This document shows, piece after piece, positions 31,654 to 40,330 of a DNA stretch of 45,786 nucleotides. A model generated the notes under the pieces. The model was given only the letters and a program-made list of their open reading frames with translations, made no database searches and was not told the origin of the DNA. The DNA lies in the NCBI RefSeq assembly GCF_946480185.1, contig NZ_CAMLIG010000033.1, forward strand, positions 1 to 45,786, written 5' to 3'. Within the stretch, counting starts at the first letter, position 1, and the number at the start of each line of letters is the position of its first letter. A program made the translations under genes and the position numbers. The DNA is from an uncultured Pedobacter sp. (GTDB lineage: Bacteria > Bacteroidota > Bacteroidia > Sphingobacteriales > Sphingobacteriaceae).

Positions 31654-31668
31654 TGGCACAGCTCTTGC
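31654..31668 (+). promoter_or_regulatory. Putative sigma-54 -24/-12 promoter of the beta-barrel gene
   Basis: TGGCACA-N4-TTGC matches TGGCACG-N4-TTGC at 10 of 11 defined positions, including both GG and GC cores with correct spacing. Transcription would start near 31680, about 15 bases before ATG 31695. Confidence 0.6.
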
Positions 31669-31694
31669 CAATACCCCTTTAAATTATTAAAATT

Positions 31695-32222
31695 ATGAAA
31701 AAAATTACTTTCAGAGGAATCATTGCAGTAGCTGCAATAACTCTAATAACATTTACCGGTGCTTTTGCACAAGATGCCGATAACGGACATGCTACAAGAT
31801 TAAGTGCCGCGTTAGGTATTGGTGTACCAACTAAATCTAACGTTGCCGACATTATTATAGCGCCAGATTTAAGATTGCAACATGATTTAGGAGAACGCAC
31901 TTCCTTAACTTTAACTACCGGTTATTATGGTTTTGTTGGAAAGCCTGAAGTTGCCGGGACTAAAATTGGATCTGATTTAATCCCATTAAAAGCTGGTGCT
32001 AAATTCTTTTTTGGACAAACCTTTTACGTACAACCAGAAGTTGGTGTAGGTTTTTCAACCAAAAAAGATTATGGAACACCTTTTATATGGGCGCCTAGTT
32101 TAGGTTATGCAAATAACAAATGGGATATCGCTTTACGTTACGAAGGTTTTGAATATAATGCTGGAAGCAACGGTATGGTTGCTGTAAGGTTAGCTTACGC
32201 TTTCAAAAGACCAGGGAAATAA
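31695..32222 (+). CDS. Small outer-membrane beta-barrel protein
   Basis: A 175-aa protein with a signal peptide (cleavage near TGAFAQD, residue 25). An eight-strand-type barrel pattern follows, alternating hydrophobic and polar residues with aromatic girdles: TRLSAALGIGVPTKSN, DLRLQHDLGERTSLTLTTGY, FYVQPEVGVGFSTKKDYG and MVAVRLAYAFKRPG. It is similar to OmpW/OmpA-barrel-like porins of Bacteroidetes, with no specific ligand evident. It is monocistronic, with a sigma-54-like promoter and a strong terminator, so it is likely condition-regulated. Confidence 0.82.
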   Translation: MKKITFRGIIAVAAITLITFTGAFAQDADNGHATRLSAALGIGVPTKSNVADIIIAPDLRLQHDLGERTSLTLTTGYYGFVGKPEVAGTKIGSDLIPLKAGAKFFFGQTFYVQPEVGVGFSTKKDYGTPFIWAPSLGYANNKWDIALRYEGFEYNAGSNGMVAVRLAYAFKRPGK

Positions 32223-32240
32223 TTTTTCATCTACCTATGA

Positions 32241-32279
32241 AAACCACGAAAGCCACTTTTAAAGTGGCTTTCGTGGTTT
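32241..32279. terminator. Bidirectional terminator
   Basis: AAACCACGAAAGCCAC (32241-32256) pairs perfectly with GTGGCTTTCGTGGTTT (32264-32279). It separates the barrel gene from the convergent hypothetical gene and overlaps that gene's stop codon. Confidence 0.9.
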
Positions 32280-32619
32280 AAAAAACTTCTTGAAAATAAT
32301 TTACAATTAGGGTTTTCATCAGCATTTCTTGTTCTAATAAATTATATGCTGGTATAGGTTTTACCTTTTTCCAATGTGGCCAACCGTCTTGGTCCATACC
32401 TTCCAATTCATAAAATCCAAGCTCAGAGAATAAACGACAGTTTGCAATGTGCATTAATTCTTCTTTTTGCCGCTTACTGAATTTTTTCGGGCCTTTTCCT
32501 AATTCCTGTACACCTATCAAAAATAAAATCACTTTGATGTCCGGAATCTCACTGTCAAAATCATCAGCTAATTTCTGTTGAAGTTCTTTAAACTTTTTAT
32601 TGACTTCTGATGGTTTCAT
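32278..32619 (-). CDS. Conserved-looking hypothetical protein, 113 aa
   Basis: Start chosen at ATG 32619 (MKPSEVNKKFKELQQKLADD). The longer frame adds 13 hydrophobic residues that look non-coding. The protein is soluble and rich in Lys, Glu and aromatics, with IKVILFLIGVQELGKGPKKF near 28-47 and MDQDGWPHWKKVKPIPAYNL near 80-99. No family is recognised with certainty, though the W-P-H-W segment and length recall a Bacteroidetes-specific family of unknown role. Confidence 0.72.
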   Translation of the reverse strand: MKPSEVNKKFKELQQKLADDFDSEIPDIKVILFLIGVQELGKGPKKFSKRQKEELMHIANCRLFSELGFYELEGMDQDGWPHWKKVKPIPAYNLLEQEMLMKTLIVNYFQEVF

Positions 32620-32728
32620 AATTGGCAAATATAGCGTTACAATCAAGAAATTTATCATCCACGGGGCTAAAGAATCTCATACCATTGTTACTTTTTAATG
32701 AAAAAATAATTTATAGCTTTGCCTGCTG

Positions 32729-33055
32729 ATGTTGAAACACATTTTAAGGACATTATTGTTTTATGTTGTAGCATTCTCTATGTTGAGTGCCGCTGTGCCC
32801 TTACATAGTATTGTTCACGACCATTATTTTGTACAAGAAGATACCTGCGGAAAAATTTGTAGAAAGCATTTAAAAACTTATCAAAAACCTTGTTGTACAA
32901 CTTCAGATGCGGTTTTTATTGGAGAGTTGCCACTTAAAGCCTTTACCTTCTCCGTAAATTTATCTGCTACTAAGATAGAATGTGTTTATCATATTGATAA
33001 TTACTTTCAGTTTTTCCACCGTACGCGTAATAAAGCACCACCTGTGCTTTCCTAA
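32729..33055 (+). CDS. Exported Cys/His-rich small protein, possible metal handling
   Basis: A 108-aa protein with an N-terminal hydrophobic signal (about residues 6-24). A cluster of potential metal ligands follows: H26, H30 and H32 (LHSIVHDHYF), then C40, C44, C55 and C56 (DTCGKICRKH and KPCCTTSD). The C-terminus ends in KAPPVLS. The H-rich, CC and PP arrangement recalls the short exported HYC_CC_PP-type proteins that often precede TonB-dependent receptors for metals in Bacteroidetes. It lies 61 bases upstream of such a receptor and is probably cotranscribed. Metal binding is inferred from composition. Confidence 0.75.
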   Translation: MLKHILRTLLFYVVAFSMLSAAVPLHSIVHDHYFVQEDTCGKICRKHLKTYQKPCCTTSDAVFIGELPLKAFTFSVNLSATKIECVYHIDNYFQFFHRTRNKAPPVLS

Positions 33056-33116
33056 ATTTTAAATTTTACAATTTATTTTAGGTTGCCAAAGCAACATTAC
33101 CTTTTAACATTTTACA

Positions 33117-35432
33117 ATGAACCGTATTTTATACAGTCTTGCGCTATTTTTATGCGTAAGCCAAACTTTTGCTGCTGATATTATTTTTAGCGGAAAAATA
33201 ATTGATGCACAAACCAAACAAGTTTTGCCGGGCGCAACCATTACCATTCAGGATTTAAAAATAAGCACCGTTGCCGATGCTAACGGTAGATTTTCTTTCA
33301 ATAGAATCCCAGAAAACGGTAAGTTTTTAGTTCAAGTTTCCTATTTGGGCTATAAGTATCTTAATAAAACCATTAATTTTTCTACCACTCAATCTTTTAT
33401 TTTCGAGCTGGAAGAAAGCCGTATTGAAGCAAACGAAGTTGTAGTTACCGGAACCGTAACTGGTGCCGATAGTAAAAAGAATAGTACTTCGGTAGGTGTG
33501 TTGTCTCACGATGACATGTTGAACAGACCTTCTACCAATATAATTGATGCGGTTTCTAAAGTTGCTGGTGTTACTCAAATTTCTACGGGGCAGGCCATTT
33601 CAAAACCTGTAATCAGAGGTCTTTCTTTTAACCGCATTGTTACCGTAGATGACGGTGTAAAACAAGAGGGACAACAATGGGGCGATGAACACGGCGTTGA
33701 AATTGATCAGTTTGCTGCGGATAGGGTTGAGGTTTTAAGAGGAGCAGCCAGTTTGCTTTATGGTGCTGATGCTTTAGGTGGAGTAATTAATATTTTAGAA
33801 CCTTTAACCGTTTCTGAAGGTACCATAAAAGGCGAAGTATTAAGTAATTATTCAACAAATGGCGGTTTAACCAGCAATTCTGCTATGCTTACAGGAAATA
33901 CAGATGGTTTTGTTTGGCGAGGAAGAGCTACTTATAAAAATGCTTACTCTTTTAAAACACCCGATTATTATTTCCCAAATTCGGGCTTTAATGAAACTTC
34001 GTTAAGCGGAATGTTGGGGCTTAACAAATCTTGGGGCTATAGCCATATCAACGTTTCTTCGTTCAGAAACAACATTGGTTTTTACGATCCGGAGCTTGAT
34101 GCAAACGGAAATTTTATTGATGAAGATGGAAATTCATTTACTAAAGGTGACTTAAAATCAAGGAATTTGGCTCTTCCAGATCAAGAAATTTCTCATTTTA
34201 AAGTGGCGTCAAATAGTAATATTTTAATGAATAAAGGAAGTTTGAAATTGGATTTGGGTTATCAGGATAATGTCCGTAAGGAGTTTAATGCAGCCGATCC
34301 TTCTTTGTTTTTCGATTTAAATAGTTATAGTATAGATGCGAAATATGTTCAAAATGCTGCCGCAGATGACTGGCAACCTATTATAGGTTTAAGTGCTGAT
34401 CATCAAAACAGTAAGAATAAAGGAACAGAGTTTTTAATTCCGGATTATGATAATTGGGGTTTGGGTGTGTTTTATTATGTGAAAAAGGATTTTGCTGAGT
34501 CGAGTTTTAATTTTGGTGTACGTTATGATTATCGCAAAAATACAGGGAAGCAACTGTTCGATGGTGGTGTAGAAAAATTCGCTGCTTTTAAAACCGATTT
34601 TTCTAACGTGAGTGGTGCAGTTGGTTATACACATCAACTCAGTGATAAGTTAAATTTTAAAGCCAATTTAAGTACCGGGTTTAGAGCGCCAAATCCTGCA
34701 GAGCAGTCCTCAAATGGGGTGCATGAAGGTACATTCCGCTATGAGATGGGGAACAATAATTTAAAGTCAGAAAAAAGCTATCAGGCTGATATGAGCTTGC
34801 AGTACAGTGTTTCTGATTTTGATTTTAACCTGAGCGTTTACAATAATTACATGAAAGATTATATTTATTTGGCTCAAAAGAACGGCGAAACCATTACTGC
34901 TGATAATAACGGAACTAGTTCTGTTTTTCCTTTATTCAGGTATCAGCAAGATAATGCTAATTTTTATGGATCAGATGTAAGTTTAATTTTTCACCCATTT
35001 GATTTTTTACATTTCGAGAATACTTTTAGTTATGTACACGCCCAAAATTTAGGTTTAAACGAGGCTGTTCCTTTTATTCCAGCGGCGAGTTTGAAGAACG
35101 AAATTCAAATAGAACCAAAAATAAGTGGGTTAAAACGCAGTTATTTCTCGGTGGGTTTAGAAAGTAATTTTGCACAGAACAGAATTGCAAGTTTTGAAAC
35201 CAGAACGGCTGGCTACACACTTTTACAGGCCGGGATTGGAACACAAATAGCTATCGGCAAACAAACCGTCAGATTAAACATATCTGGCAATAACCTTTTA
35301 GATAAACGCTATTACAATCATTTAAGCCGTTATAAACCTGGCAGATTGGATGAGTCTAATCCAGATTTCGGAATATATAATCCGGGCAGAAACATCACTT
35401 TTGGCTTGTATGTGCCATTAAATATTAAATAA
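33117..35432 (+). CDS. TonB-dependent receptor, probably metal (zinc/copper-type) uptake
   Basis: A 771-aa outer-membrane receptor with a signal peptide (cleavage near TFAAD). A carboxypeptidase-regulatory-like domain covers about residues 24-105 (GKIIDAQTKQVLPGATITIQ). The plug is at about 118-230, with NIIDAVSKVAGVTQIS and VLRGAASLLYGADALGGVIN. The 22-strand barrel runs to the end (ITFGLYVPLNIK). In the plug, VTVDDGVKQEGQQWGDEHGV near residues 178-197 resembles the W-G-D-E/D-H loop of ZnuD-like and related metal receptors. The neighbouring Cys/His protein supports a metal, but the exact ligand is not determined. Confidence 0.88.
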   Translation: MNRILYSLALFLCVSQTFAADIIFSGKIIDAQTKQVLPGATITIQDLKISTVADANGRFSFNRIPENGKFLVQVSYLGYKYLNKTINFSTTQSFIFELEESRIEANEVVVTGTVTGADSKKNSTSVGVLSHDDMLNRPSTNIIDAVSKVAGVTQISTGQAISKPVIRGLSFNRIVTVDDGVKQEGQQWGDEHGVEIDQFAADRVEVLRGAASLLYGADALGGVINILEPLTVSEGTIKGEVLSNYSTNGGLTSNSAMLTGNTDGFVWRGRATYKNAYSFKTPDYYFPNSGFNETSLSGMLGLNKSWGYSHINVSSFRNNIGFYDPELDANGNFIDEDGNSFTKGDLKSRNLALPDQEISHFKVASNSNILMNKGSLKLDLGYQDNVRKEFNAADPSLFFDLNSYSIDAKYVQNAAADDWQPIIGLSADHQNSKNKGTEFLIPDYDNWGLGVFYYVKKDFAESSFNFGVRYDYRKNTGKQLFDGGVEKFAAFKTDFSNVSGAVGYTHQLSDKLNFKANLSTGFRAPNPAEQSSNGVHEGTFRYEMGNNNLKSEKSYQADMSLQYSVSDFDFNLSVYNNYMKDYIYLAQKNGETITADNNGTSSVFPLFRYQQDNANFYGSDVSLIFHPFDFLHFENTFSYVHAQNLGLNEAVPFIPAASLKNEIQIEPKISGLKRSYFSVGLESNFAQNRIASFETRTAGYTLLQAGIGTQIAIGKQTVRLNISGNNLLDKRYYNHLSRYKPGRLDESNPDFGIYNPGRNITFGLYVPLNIK

Positions 35433-35548
35433 ATGGGTGATGTTTGATTGTCATTTAGCCATCGTTTTTTTGTAGGGATGAGTAAAATGTGTGCATAAGA
35501 TAAATTATTTGATAATTTTAAACAGATAATGTAAATTATCATTTTATT

Positions 35549-35579
35549 AATAGCTCAACTTTGGTTGAGCTATTTTTTT
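35549..35579 (+). terminator. Terminator after the TonB receptor
   Basis: AATAGCTCAAC (35549-35559) pairs perfectly with GTTGAGCTATT (35564-35574), loop TTTG, then a T-run. It ends 13 bases before the kinase ATG and overlaps the longer open frame, supporting the 35592 start. Confidence 0.88.
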
Positions 35580-35591
35580 AGAGATAAGATT

Positions 35592-36329
35592 ATGAAAGAA
35601 ACCGGAGAAAAAATTTTAGTGATTGACATTGGTGGCTCTAATGTTAAAGGAACTGTCTTAAATACAAAAGGCGAAATTATACAAGAGTATCAAAAAGTAC
35701 CAACTCCTGAAAAAGCTAACCCAAAAAGCTTACTGGCGGCCATAAAAGAATTGATAAAAGATTTTCCGCCGTTTGATAAAATTGCAGTAGGTTTTCCCGG
35801 CTTTATTAAGCAAGGCGTGGTTTTTACCGCTCCAAATTTGGATAGTAAAGCATTTAAAAAATTCGACCTAAGTAGCGCACTAGCCACTGAGCTTAAAAAA
35901 CCGGTTCGTGTAGTTAACGATGCGGATTTGCAGGGTTTTGCCTTAATTAAAGGAAAAGGTTTGGAAATGGTAATTACGCTGGGTACCGGTTTTGGCACCG
36001 CTTTATTTATGGATGGTAATTTGCTGCCACATTTAGAACTGGCACATTTGCCGGTGAGGAAGGGGCAAGATTATGATGATTTTGTTGGTGATGCGGCATT
36101 GAAAAAAGACGGGGAAAAAATGTGGAATAAAAAGCTAAAAGAGGCTTTAAACACTTTTAAAACAGTGATAAATTATGATCAGTTATATTTAAGTGGTGGA
36201 AATACAAGGCATATTAATTTTAAATTAGATGAGAATATTACGGTTGAAAACAACCGCGACGGAATTAAAGGCGGTATTAAATTGTGGAGTATAAAAGAGA
36301 GCTACAGTGTGAAAACTGCAAATCCCTAG
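35592..36329 (+). CDS. ROK-family kinase, polyphosphate-glucokinase-like
   Basis: Likely phosphorylates glucose to glucose-6-phosphate. The 245-aa product has the phosphate motif VIDIGGSNVKGTVLN near residues 11-25, VPTPEKANP, and AVGFPGFIKQGVVFTAPNLD near 67-86. The catalytic Asp is in VVNDADLQGFA, followed by MVITLGTGFGTALFMDGNLL and LELAHLPVRKGQDYDDFVGD. The T-L-G-T-G-x-G-x-A-L-F...L-E-L-x-H run and absence of the zinc-binding ROK motif point to the PPGK branch. Start at ATG 35592; a TTG at 35565 lies inside the preceding terminator. zwf and pgl follow, which suits a glucose-entry enzyme. Donor (polyphosphate or ATP) is not decided by sequence. Confidence 0.85.
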   Translation: MKETGEKILVIDIGGSNVKGTVLNTKGEIIQEYQKVPTPEKANPKSLLAAIKELIKDFPPFDKIAVGFPGFIKQGVVFTAPNLDSKAFKKFDLSSALATELKKPVRVVNDADLQGFALIKGKGLEMVITLGTGFGTALFMDGNLLPHLELAHLPVRKGQDYDDFVGDAALKKDGEKMWNKKLKEALNTFKTVINYDQLYLSGGNTRHINFKLDENITVENNRDGIKGGIKLWSIKESYSVKTANP

Positions 36330-36415
36330 AACGATTGCGTAGATTTTTAAATTAAAACACACAAGCAATTGAAACAATTGATACTTTTGAAATCATAATA
36401 AAGCACATAGCGTAT

Positions 36416-36493
36416 ATGAGTTCCAAAAATCATATCAGAAAACCCATTAGTAGCGAGGAAAAATTGGATAAACCGACTTTGAAGGCGCTTTAA
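36416..36493 (+). CDS. Doubtful 25-codon ORF before zwf
   Basis: ATG 36416 to TAA 36491 gives MSSKNHIRKPISSEEKLDKP then TLKAL. It is polar and basic, and followed by a possible promoter (TTTG 36478-36481, then TAATTTTTG near 36503-36511) for zwf. It may be a remnant or chance. No family. Confidence 0.2.
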   Translation: MSSKNHIRKPISSEEKLDKPTLKAL

Positions 36494-36577
36494 CTTATGG
36501 ATTAATTTTTGCTAAAAATTAGAACCCAACCATTTTAACATCAAATATAACTCGTTAAAACAAACTCAACAATTTAA

Positions 36578-38107
36578 ATGAAATCTAACATTAAAACCAA
36601 GCCAACAATATTTATGATTTTTGGCGGTACGGGTGACCTTGCAGACAGAAAATTGATTCCTGCTTTATACAATCTATTTTTAGAGGGTTACATGCCAAAG
36701 GAGTTCGCAATTATTGGTTTAGGTCGTACTGATTATAATAATGAAAGCTTTATAAAAAATTTATTGAACGGGGTAAACAAGTTTTCCAGAAGTGGAAAAG
36801 CCGAAAAAGATAAATGGGCAGAATTTTCTGCTCAAATTAGCTATTTAAGAACAGATGTTAACAAGGAATCCGATTACGCAAAAATGGATGAGATTATCCA
36901 AAAGTATGAAAGCGAATGGTCTGAGACACCTGTTGTAATCCATTATTTAGCTGTTGCGCCTAACTTTTTCCCAATTATTGCCAGCAACTTGGCTAAGTTA
37001 AAATCTGCGGGTGATGAGGAAAAAACAAGGATTGTTATCGAAAAACCATTTGGTAGAGATTTACAAACAGCAAAAGACCTTAACGCATTGCTGAAAAATA
37101 TTTTTGACGAAAACCAGATTTATAGAATTGACCATTATCTAGGAAAAGAAACGGTTCAGAATATGTTGGCTTTTAGGTTTGCCAACGCTTTATTTGAACC
37201 TATTTGGAACCGTAATTTTATTGAACACGTACAGATTTCAGTAACGGAAGATATAGGTGTTGAAGACCGTGGAGGTTATTATGATGGCTCTGGTGCCTTA
37301 CGAGACATGGTGCAAAATCATATTTTACAAGTACTTTGTTTAGTGGCGATGGAACCACCGGTTAATTTTGACGCTGAAGAAATTCGTAACCGAAAAGTGG
37401 ATGTTTTAAGAGCCATGCGCCCATTTGGAGCAGATGAGATTAGGTTTAATACTGTTCGTGGACAATATGGCGAAGGATGGGTAAAAGGAGAAAAAGTTGA
37501 AGGCTACCGTCAGGAAGAAGGTGTTAGCAAAGAATCGAATACGGAAACTTTTGCTGCGTTAAAGTTCTTTATCGATAATTGGAGATGGCAAAATGTCCCT
37601 TTTTATGTGAGAACCGGAAAAAGAATGCATCAAAAATCATCCATTATTAGCATCCAGTTTAAAGATGTGCCACACTTAATTTTCCCTAATCAATCGTCAG
37701 AAAGCTGGCAACAAAATAGGTTGATTATCAGCATCCAGCCAGAAATGAGTATCCGTTTGCAAGTGCAGGCAAAAAGACCAGGCTTGGATATGACTTTAAA
37801 CCCTGTAGATATGGTTTTCAATTATGATGGTACTTACGAAAACGAATCGCCAGAAGCTTACGAAACTTTACTGCTAGACGCAATGAAAGGCGACCAAACG
37901 TTATTTATGCGTGGTGACCAAGTAGAAACGGCCTGGGATTTGATTATGCCTGTACTAGAAAGTTGGGAATCCAAAAAAAGTATCAGTTTCCCTAATTATT
38001 CGGCAGATAGTTGGGGTCCAGAAACTGCAGAAGCTTTAATAGCAAAAGACGGTTTCCATTGGTTTACACTTCCCATAAAAAAAGGAGATAAAAAAGATAA
38101 AAAATGA
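36578..38107 (+). CDS. zwf: Glucose-6-phosphate 1-dehydrogenase
   Basis: The first step of the oxidative pentose phosphate pathway. The 509-aa product has the NAD(P) loop IFGGTGDLADRKLIPALYNL near residues 14-33, then RIVIEKPFGRDL near 148. The active site YRIDHYLGKETVQNMLAFRF lies near 181-200 with the catalytic His. DGSGALRDMVQNHILQVLC near 242 and VPFYVRTGKRM near 344 follow. Length is normal. It overlaps pgl by four bases (ATGA), indicating coupled translation. Confidence 0.97.
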   Translation: MKSNIKTKPTIFMIFGGTGDLADRKLIPALYNLFLEGYMPKEFAIIGLGRTDYNNESFIKNLLNGVNKFSRSGKAEKDKWAEFSAQISYLRTDVNKESDYAKMDEIIQKYESEWSETPVVIHYLAVAPNFFPIIASNLAKLKSAGDEEKTRIVIEKPFGRDLQTAKDLNALLKNIFDENQIYRIDHYLGKETVQNMLAFRFANALFEPIWNRNFIEHVQISVTEDIGVEDRGGYYDGSGALRDMVQNHILQVLCLVAMEPPVNFDAEEIRNRKVDVLRAMRPFGADEIRFNTVRGQYGEGWVKGEKVEGYRQEEGVSKESNTETFAALKFFIDNWRWQNVPFYVRTGKRMHQKSSIISIQFKDVPHLIFPNQSSESWQQNRLIISIQPEMSIRLQVQAKRPGLDMTLNPVDMVFNYDGTYENESPEAYETLLLDAMKGDQTLFMRGDQVETAWDLIMPVLESWESKKSISFPNYSADSWGPETAEALIAKDGFHWFTLPIKKGDKKDKK

Positions 38108-38826
38108 GTTTAAACGTTTTTAAAGAAAGCAACCAGGCAATTGAAGCTTTAGCAGAACTTTTTATTAAGGATGCTAGGTTGGCAATTGCTAAAAGCGACA
38201 GATTTTCTGTAGCATTATCTGGAGGAAGTTCGCCTAAGAAACTTTACGAGTTGCTGGCTTCAAAATATGGTAATGACATTGACTGGAAAAAGGTTTATTT
38301 CTTTTTCGGAGATGAGCGATATGTAGCACATGACCATCCGGATAGTAATTATTTAATGGCCAAAAATGCCATGTTAGATACTTTAAACATTAGTGACCAT
38401 CAAGTTTTTAAAGTAGATACCGCTTTGGATCCAGCGAGTGCTGCGCTTGATTATCAGCGTTGTGTTTGTGGATTTTTTAATAACGTACCCGTTTTTGATC
38501 TGATACTTTTAGGTTTGGGAGATGATGCGCATACGGCTTCAATTTTCCCCGGAACTGATTTGGTTTGGGTTGATGAAGAACAGGTAAAAGAAGTTTACTT
38601 AAAAGATAAAGGAGTATATCGAATCAGTTTTACTGCATCCTTAATTAACGATGCAAAGCAAATCGCATTTTTAACTTTTGGCGCTAACAAAGCAGATGCA
38701 ATTAAAGCAGTTTTGGAAGGTGAACATGACGTAGCCAAATATCCTGCCCAATTAATTAAGCCTACAAAAGGCAAATTAGATTGGTTTGTTGACGAAGCGG
38801 CAGTAAGTAAGCTAAAAAATATGTAA
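38104..38826 (+). CDS. pgl: 6-phosphogluconolactonase
   Basis: Hydrolyses 6-phosphogluconolactone made by Zwf. The 240-aa product belongs to the DevB/NagB-fold family: FSVALSGGSSPKKLYELLAS near residues 36-55, VYFFFGDERYVAHDHPDSNY near 62-81, and FDLILLGLGDDAHTASIFPG near 134-153 with the catalytic His. Downstream gnd is absent from the window. A terminator follows. Confidence 0.96.
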   Translation: MSLNVFKESNQAIEALAELFIKDARLAIAKSDRFSVALSGGSSPKKLYELLASKYGNDIDWKKVYFFFGDERYVAHDHPDSNYLMAKNAMLDTLNISDHQVFKVDTALDPASAALDYQRCVCGFFNNVPVFDLILLGLGDDAHTASIFPGTDLVWVDEEQVKEVYLKDKGVYRISFTASLINDAKQIAFLTFGANKADAIKAVLEGEHDVAKYPAQLIKPTKGKLDWFVDEAAVSKLKNM

Positions 38827-38849
38827 ACCAGTTTTTGTTAACAATATTT

Positions 38850-38887
38850 AAGAGCTTCGTTGAAAAAAATGAGGCTCTTTTTCTTTT
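38850..38887 (+). terminator. Terminator of zwf-pgl
   Basis: AAGAGCTTC (38850-38858) pairs with GAGGCTCTT (38871-38879) with one G-T wobble, followed by TTTTCTTTT. Confidence 0.75.
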
Positions 38888-39024
38888 ATATCGATTGGAT
38901 GGGCAAAAAGCTCCTTGGTGAGACTTAAATAATTTAAATACACTTAAGGGTTTATAGAAAGATTTCTGTTGTGATGATGGCGTTAATAAAAAGACTGCTA
39001 TTTTAGCTATTCATAAATACATAG

Positions 39025-39990
39025 ATGATGTTTAGAAAAACAATTTTTTTGGCTCTTTTTTTTAATGCTTGTACAGCTGTTTTATTTGCCCAAATACCTC
39101 CGGATAAATACCTGTTTGGCTATTTTAAAAACAACGGTTTAGATGGGTTACACCTCGCTTACAGCAATGATGGCTACAATTGGACAGCTTTAAAAAATGA
39201 CGAATCTTTTCTGAAGCCAGAAGTAGCCAATGACAAGTTAATGCGTGATCCTTGTATTATTAGAGGTGGCGATGGTTTTTTCCACATGGTTTGGACTGTG
39301 AGCTGGACTGATAAGGGAATAGGATATGCTACTTCTAAAGATTTAATTCATTGGAGCAAACAGCAGTTTTTGCCGGTGATGGAAAAATTGGAGGGTACAA
39401 GAAATACTTGGGCACCAGAAATCACTTATGAAGCAAAAACAAAAACTTATATGATTTATTGGGCTAGCACCGTTACCGGTAAATTTGCCGAGACTAGCTC
39501 AGCCAAAGAAAGCGGTTATAACCATCGTATTTATGATGTAACCACAAAAGATTTTAAAACATTTTCTGATACAAAATTATTGTACGACCCGGGTTTCAAC
39601 GTAATTGACGCTACTATCGTAAAAGACGGAAAGCGCTTTGTGATGTTTTTGAAAGACGAAACAGTAGAGCCAGTTGAAAAAAACATCAAGATAGCTTACA
39701 GTAAAAAGCTGACCGGTCCATATTCTGCCGCAAGTAAAGCCATCAGCGGTAATTACTGGGCAGAAGGCCCAACTTCTGTAAAAGTCGGTGATAATTGGTT
39801 GGTTTACTTTGATAAATACCGCGAACACAAATACGGAGCAATAGCTTCAAAAGACTTAAAAACTTGGACAGATGTTTCTGATAAAATTGCACTGCCATCA
39901 GGCATTCGCCATGGATCCATACTTAAAATTACTGCCCAAGAATTAGAAAAACTGAAATCCTATTCAGATTTATTTAAGTTTAATAAGTAG
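39025..39990 (+). CDS. Exported GH43-like glycoside hydrolase
   Basis: The 321-aa protein has a signal peptide (cleavage near LFAQIPP) and a five-bladed propeller-type GH43/GH117-clan pattern. YLFGYFKNNGLDGLHLAYSN comes first, then the RDP motif MRDPCIIRGGDGFFHMVWTV near residue 72-91. The blades follow: GIGYATSKDLIHWSKQQFLP, NTWAPEITYEAKTKTYMIYW and WAEGPTSVKVGDNWLVYFDK. The Asp of RDP and the Glu of WAEGP fit catalytic positions. The activity is probably on arabinose- or xylose-containing or related plant/algal glycans. The exact substrate is unknown. Confidence 0.82.
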   Translation: MMFRKTIFLALFFNACTAVLFAQIPPDKYLFGYFKNNGLDGLHLAYSNDGYNWTALKNDESFLKPEVANDKLMRDPCIIRGGDGFFHMVWTVSWTDKGIGYATSKDLIHWSKQQFLPVMEKLEGTRNTWAPEITYEAKTKTYMIYWASTVTGKFAETSSAKESGYNHRIYDVTTKDFKTFSDTKLLYDPGFNVIDATIVKDGKRFVMFLKDETVEPVEKNIKIAYSKKLTGPYSAASKAISGNYWAEGPTSVKVGDNWLVYFDKYREHKYGAIASKDLKTWTDVSDKIALPSGIRHGSILKITAQELEKLKSYSDLFKFNK

Positions 39991-40330
39991 AAAATTTCAG
40001 GAAAACTAAAGCGGTTTTTGCAATTATATTGCCTGTACTTTAATCGGCAGAAACTTAATATTCAAACTGACCGAACCTCAAATTAAAGCAATAAATAAAA
40101 TACGGTAATTTTAAAAGGACTAATTATTTTAATGTGTTAAAGGTTTTTTAACAGAAGAAGTTGGTTTTTATTTAGATCAATTAGATAGAGAACCAGTTTT
40201 AAAAGTTGAAAATGAGTGGTTTTTGGATGCTGTCGTTTGAATTTAATGAAAATTAACGTTCCAACATCTCTCGAACAAAAATCTTCACAAACACAGCACA
40301 AAACTTATATTTGTCGTCCAATAAAAAAAA
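39991..40330. other. 340-base gap between the GH43-like gene and tadA
   Basis: AT-rich spacer with no full gene. It contains the short open C-terminal remnant at 40133-40240, listed separately. A clear promoter for tadA was not seen. Confidence 0.5.
40133..40240 (+). pseudogene. Possible remnant of a gene's C-terminus
   Basis: Between stops at 40130-40132 and 40238-40240 the frame reads VKGFLTEEVGFYLDQLDREP then VLKVENEWFLDAVV. The protein-like composition (charged, amphipathic, ordered aromatics) contrasts with the spacer around it, but no start codon is present. It looks like the end of a truncated gene. No family recognised; chance is not excluded. Confidence 0.35.

Noticed and set aside
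35565..35591. Upstream TTG start of the ROK kinase
   Set aside because: It falls inside the hairpin of the preceding terminator; ATG 35592 fits the family N-terminus.
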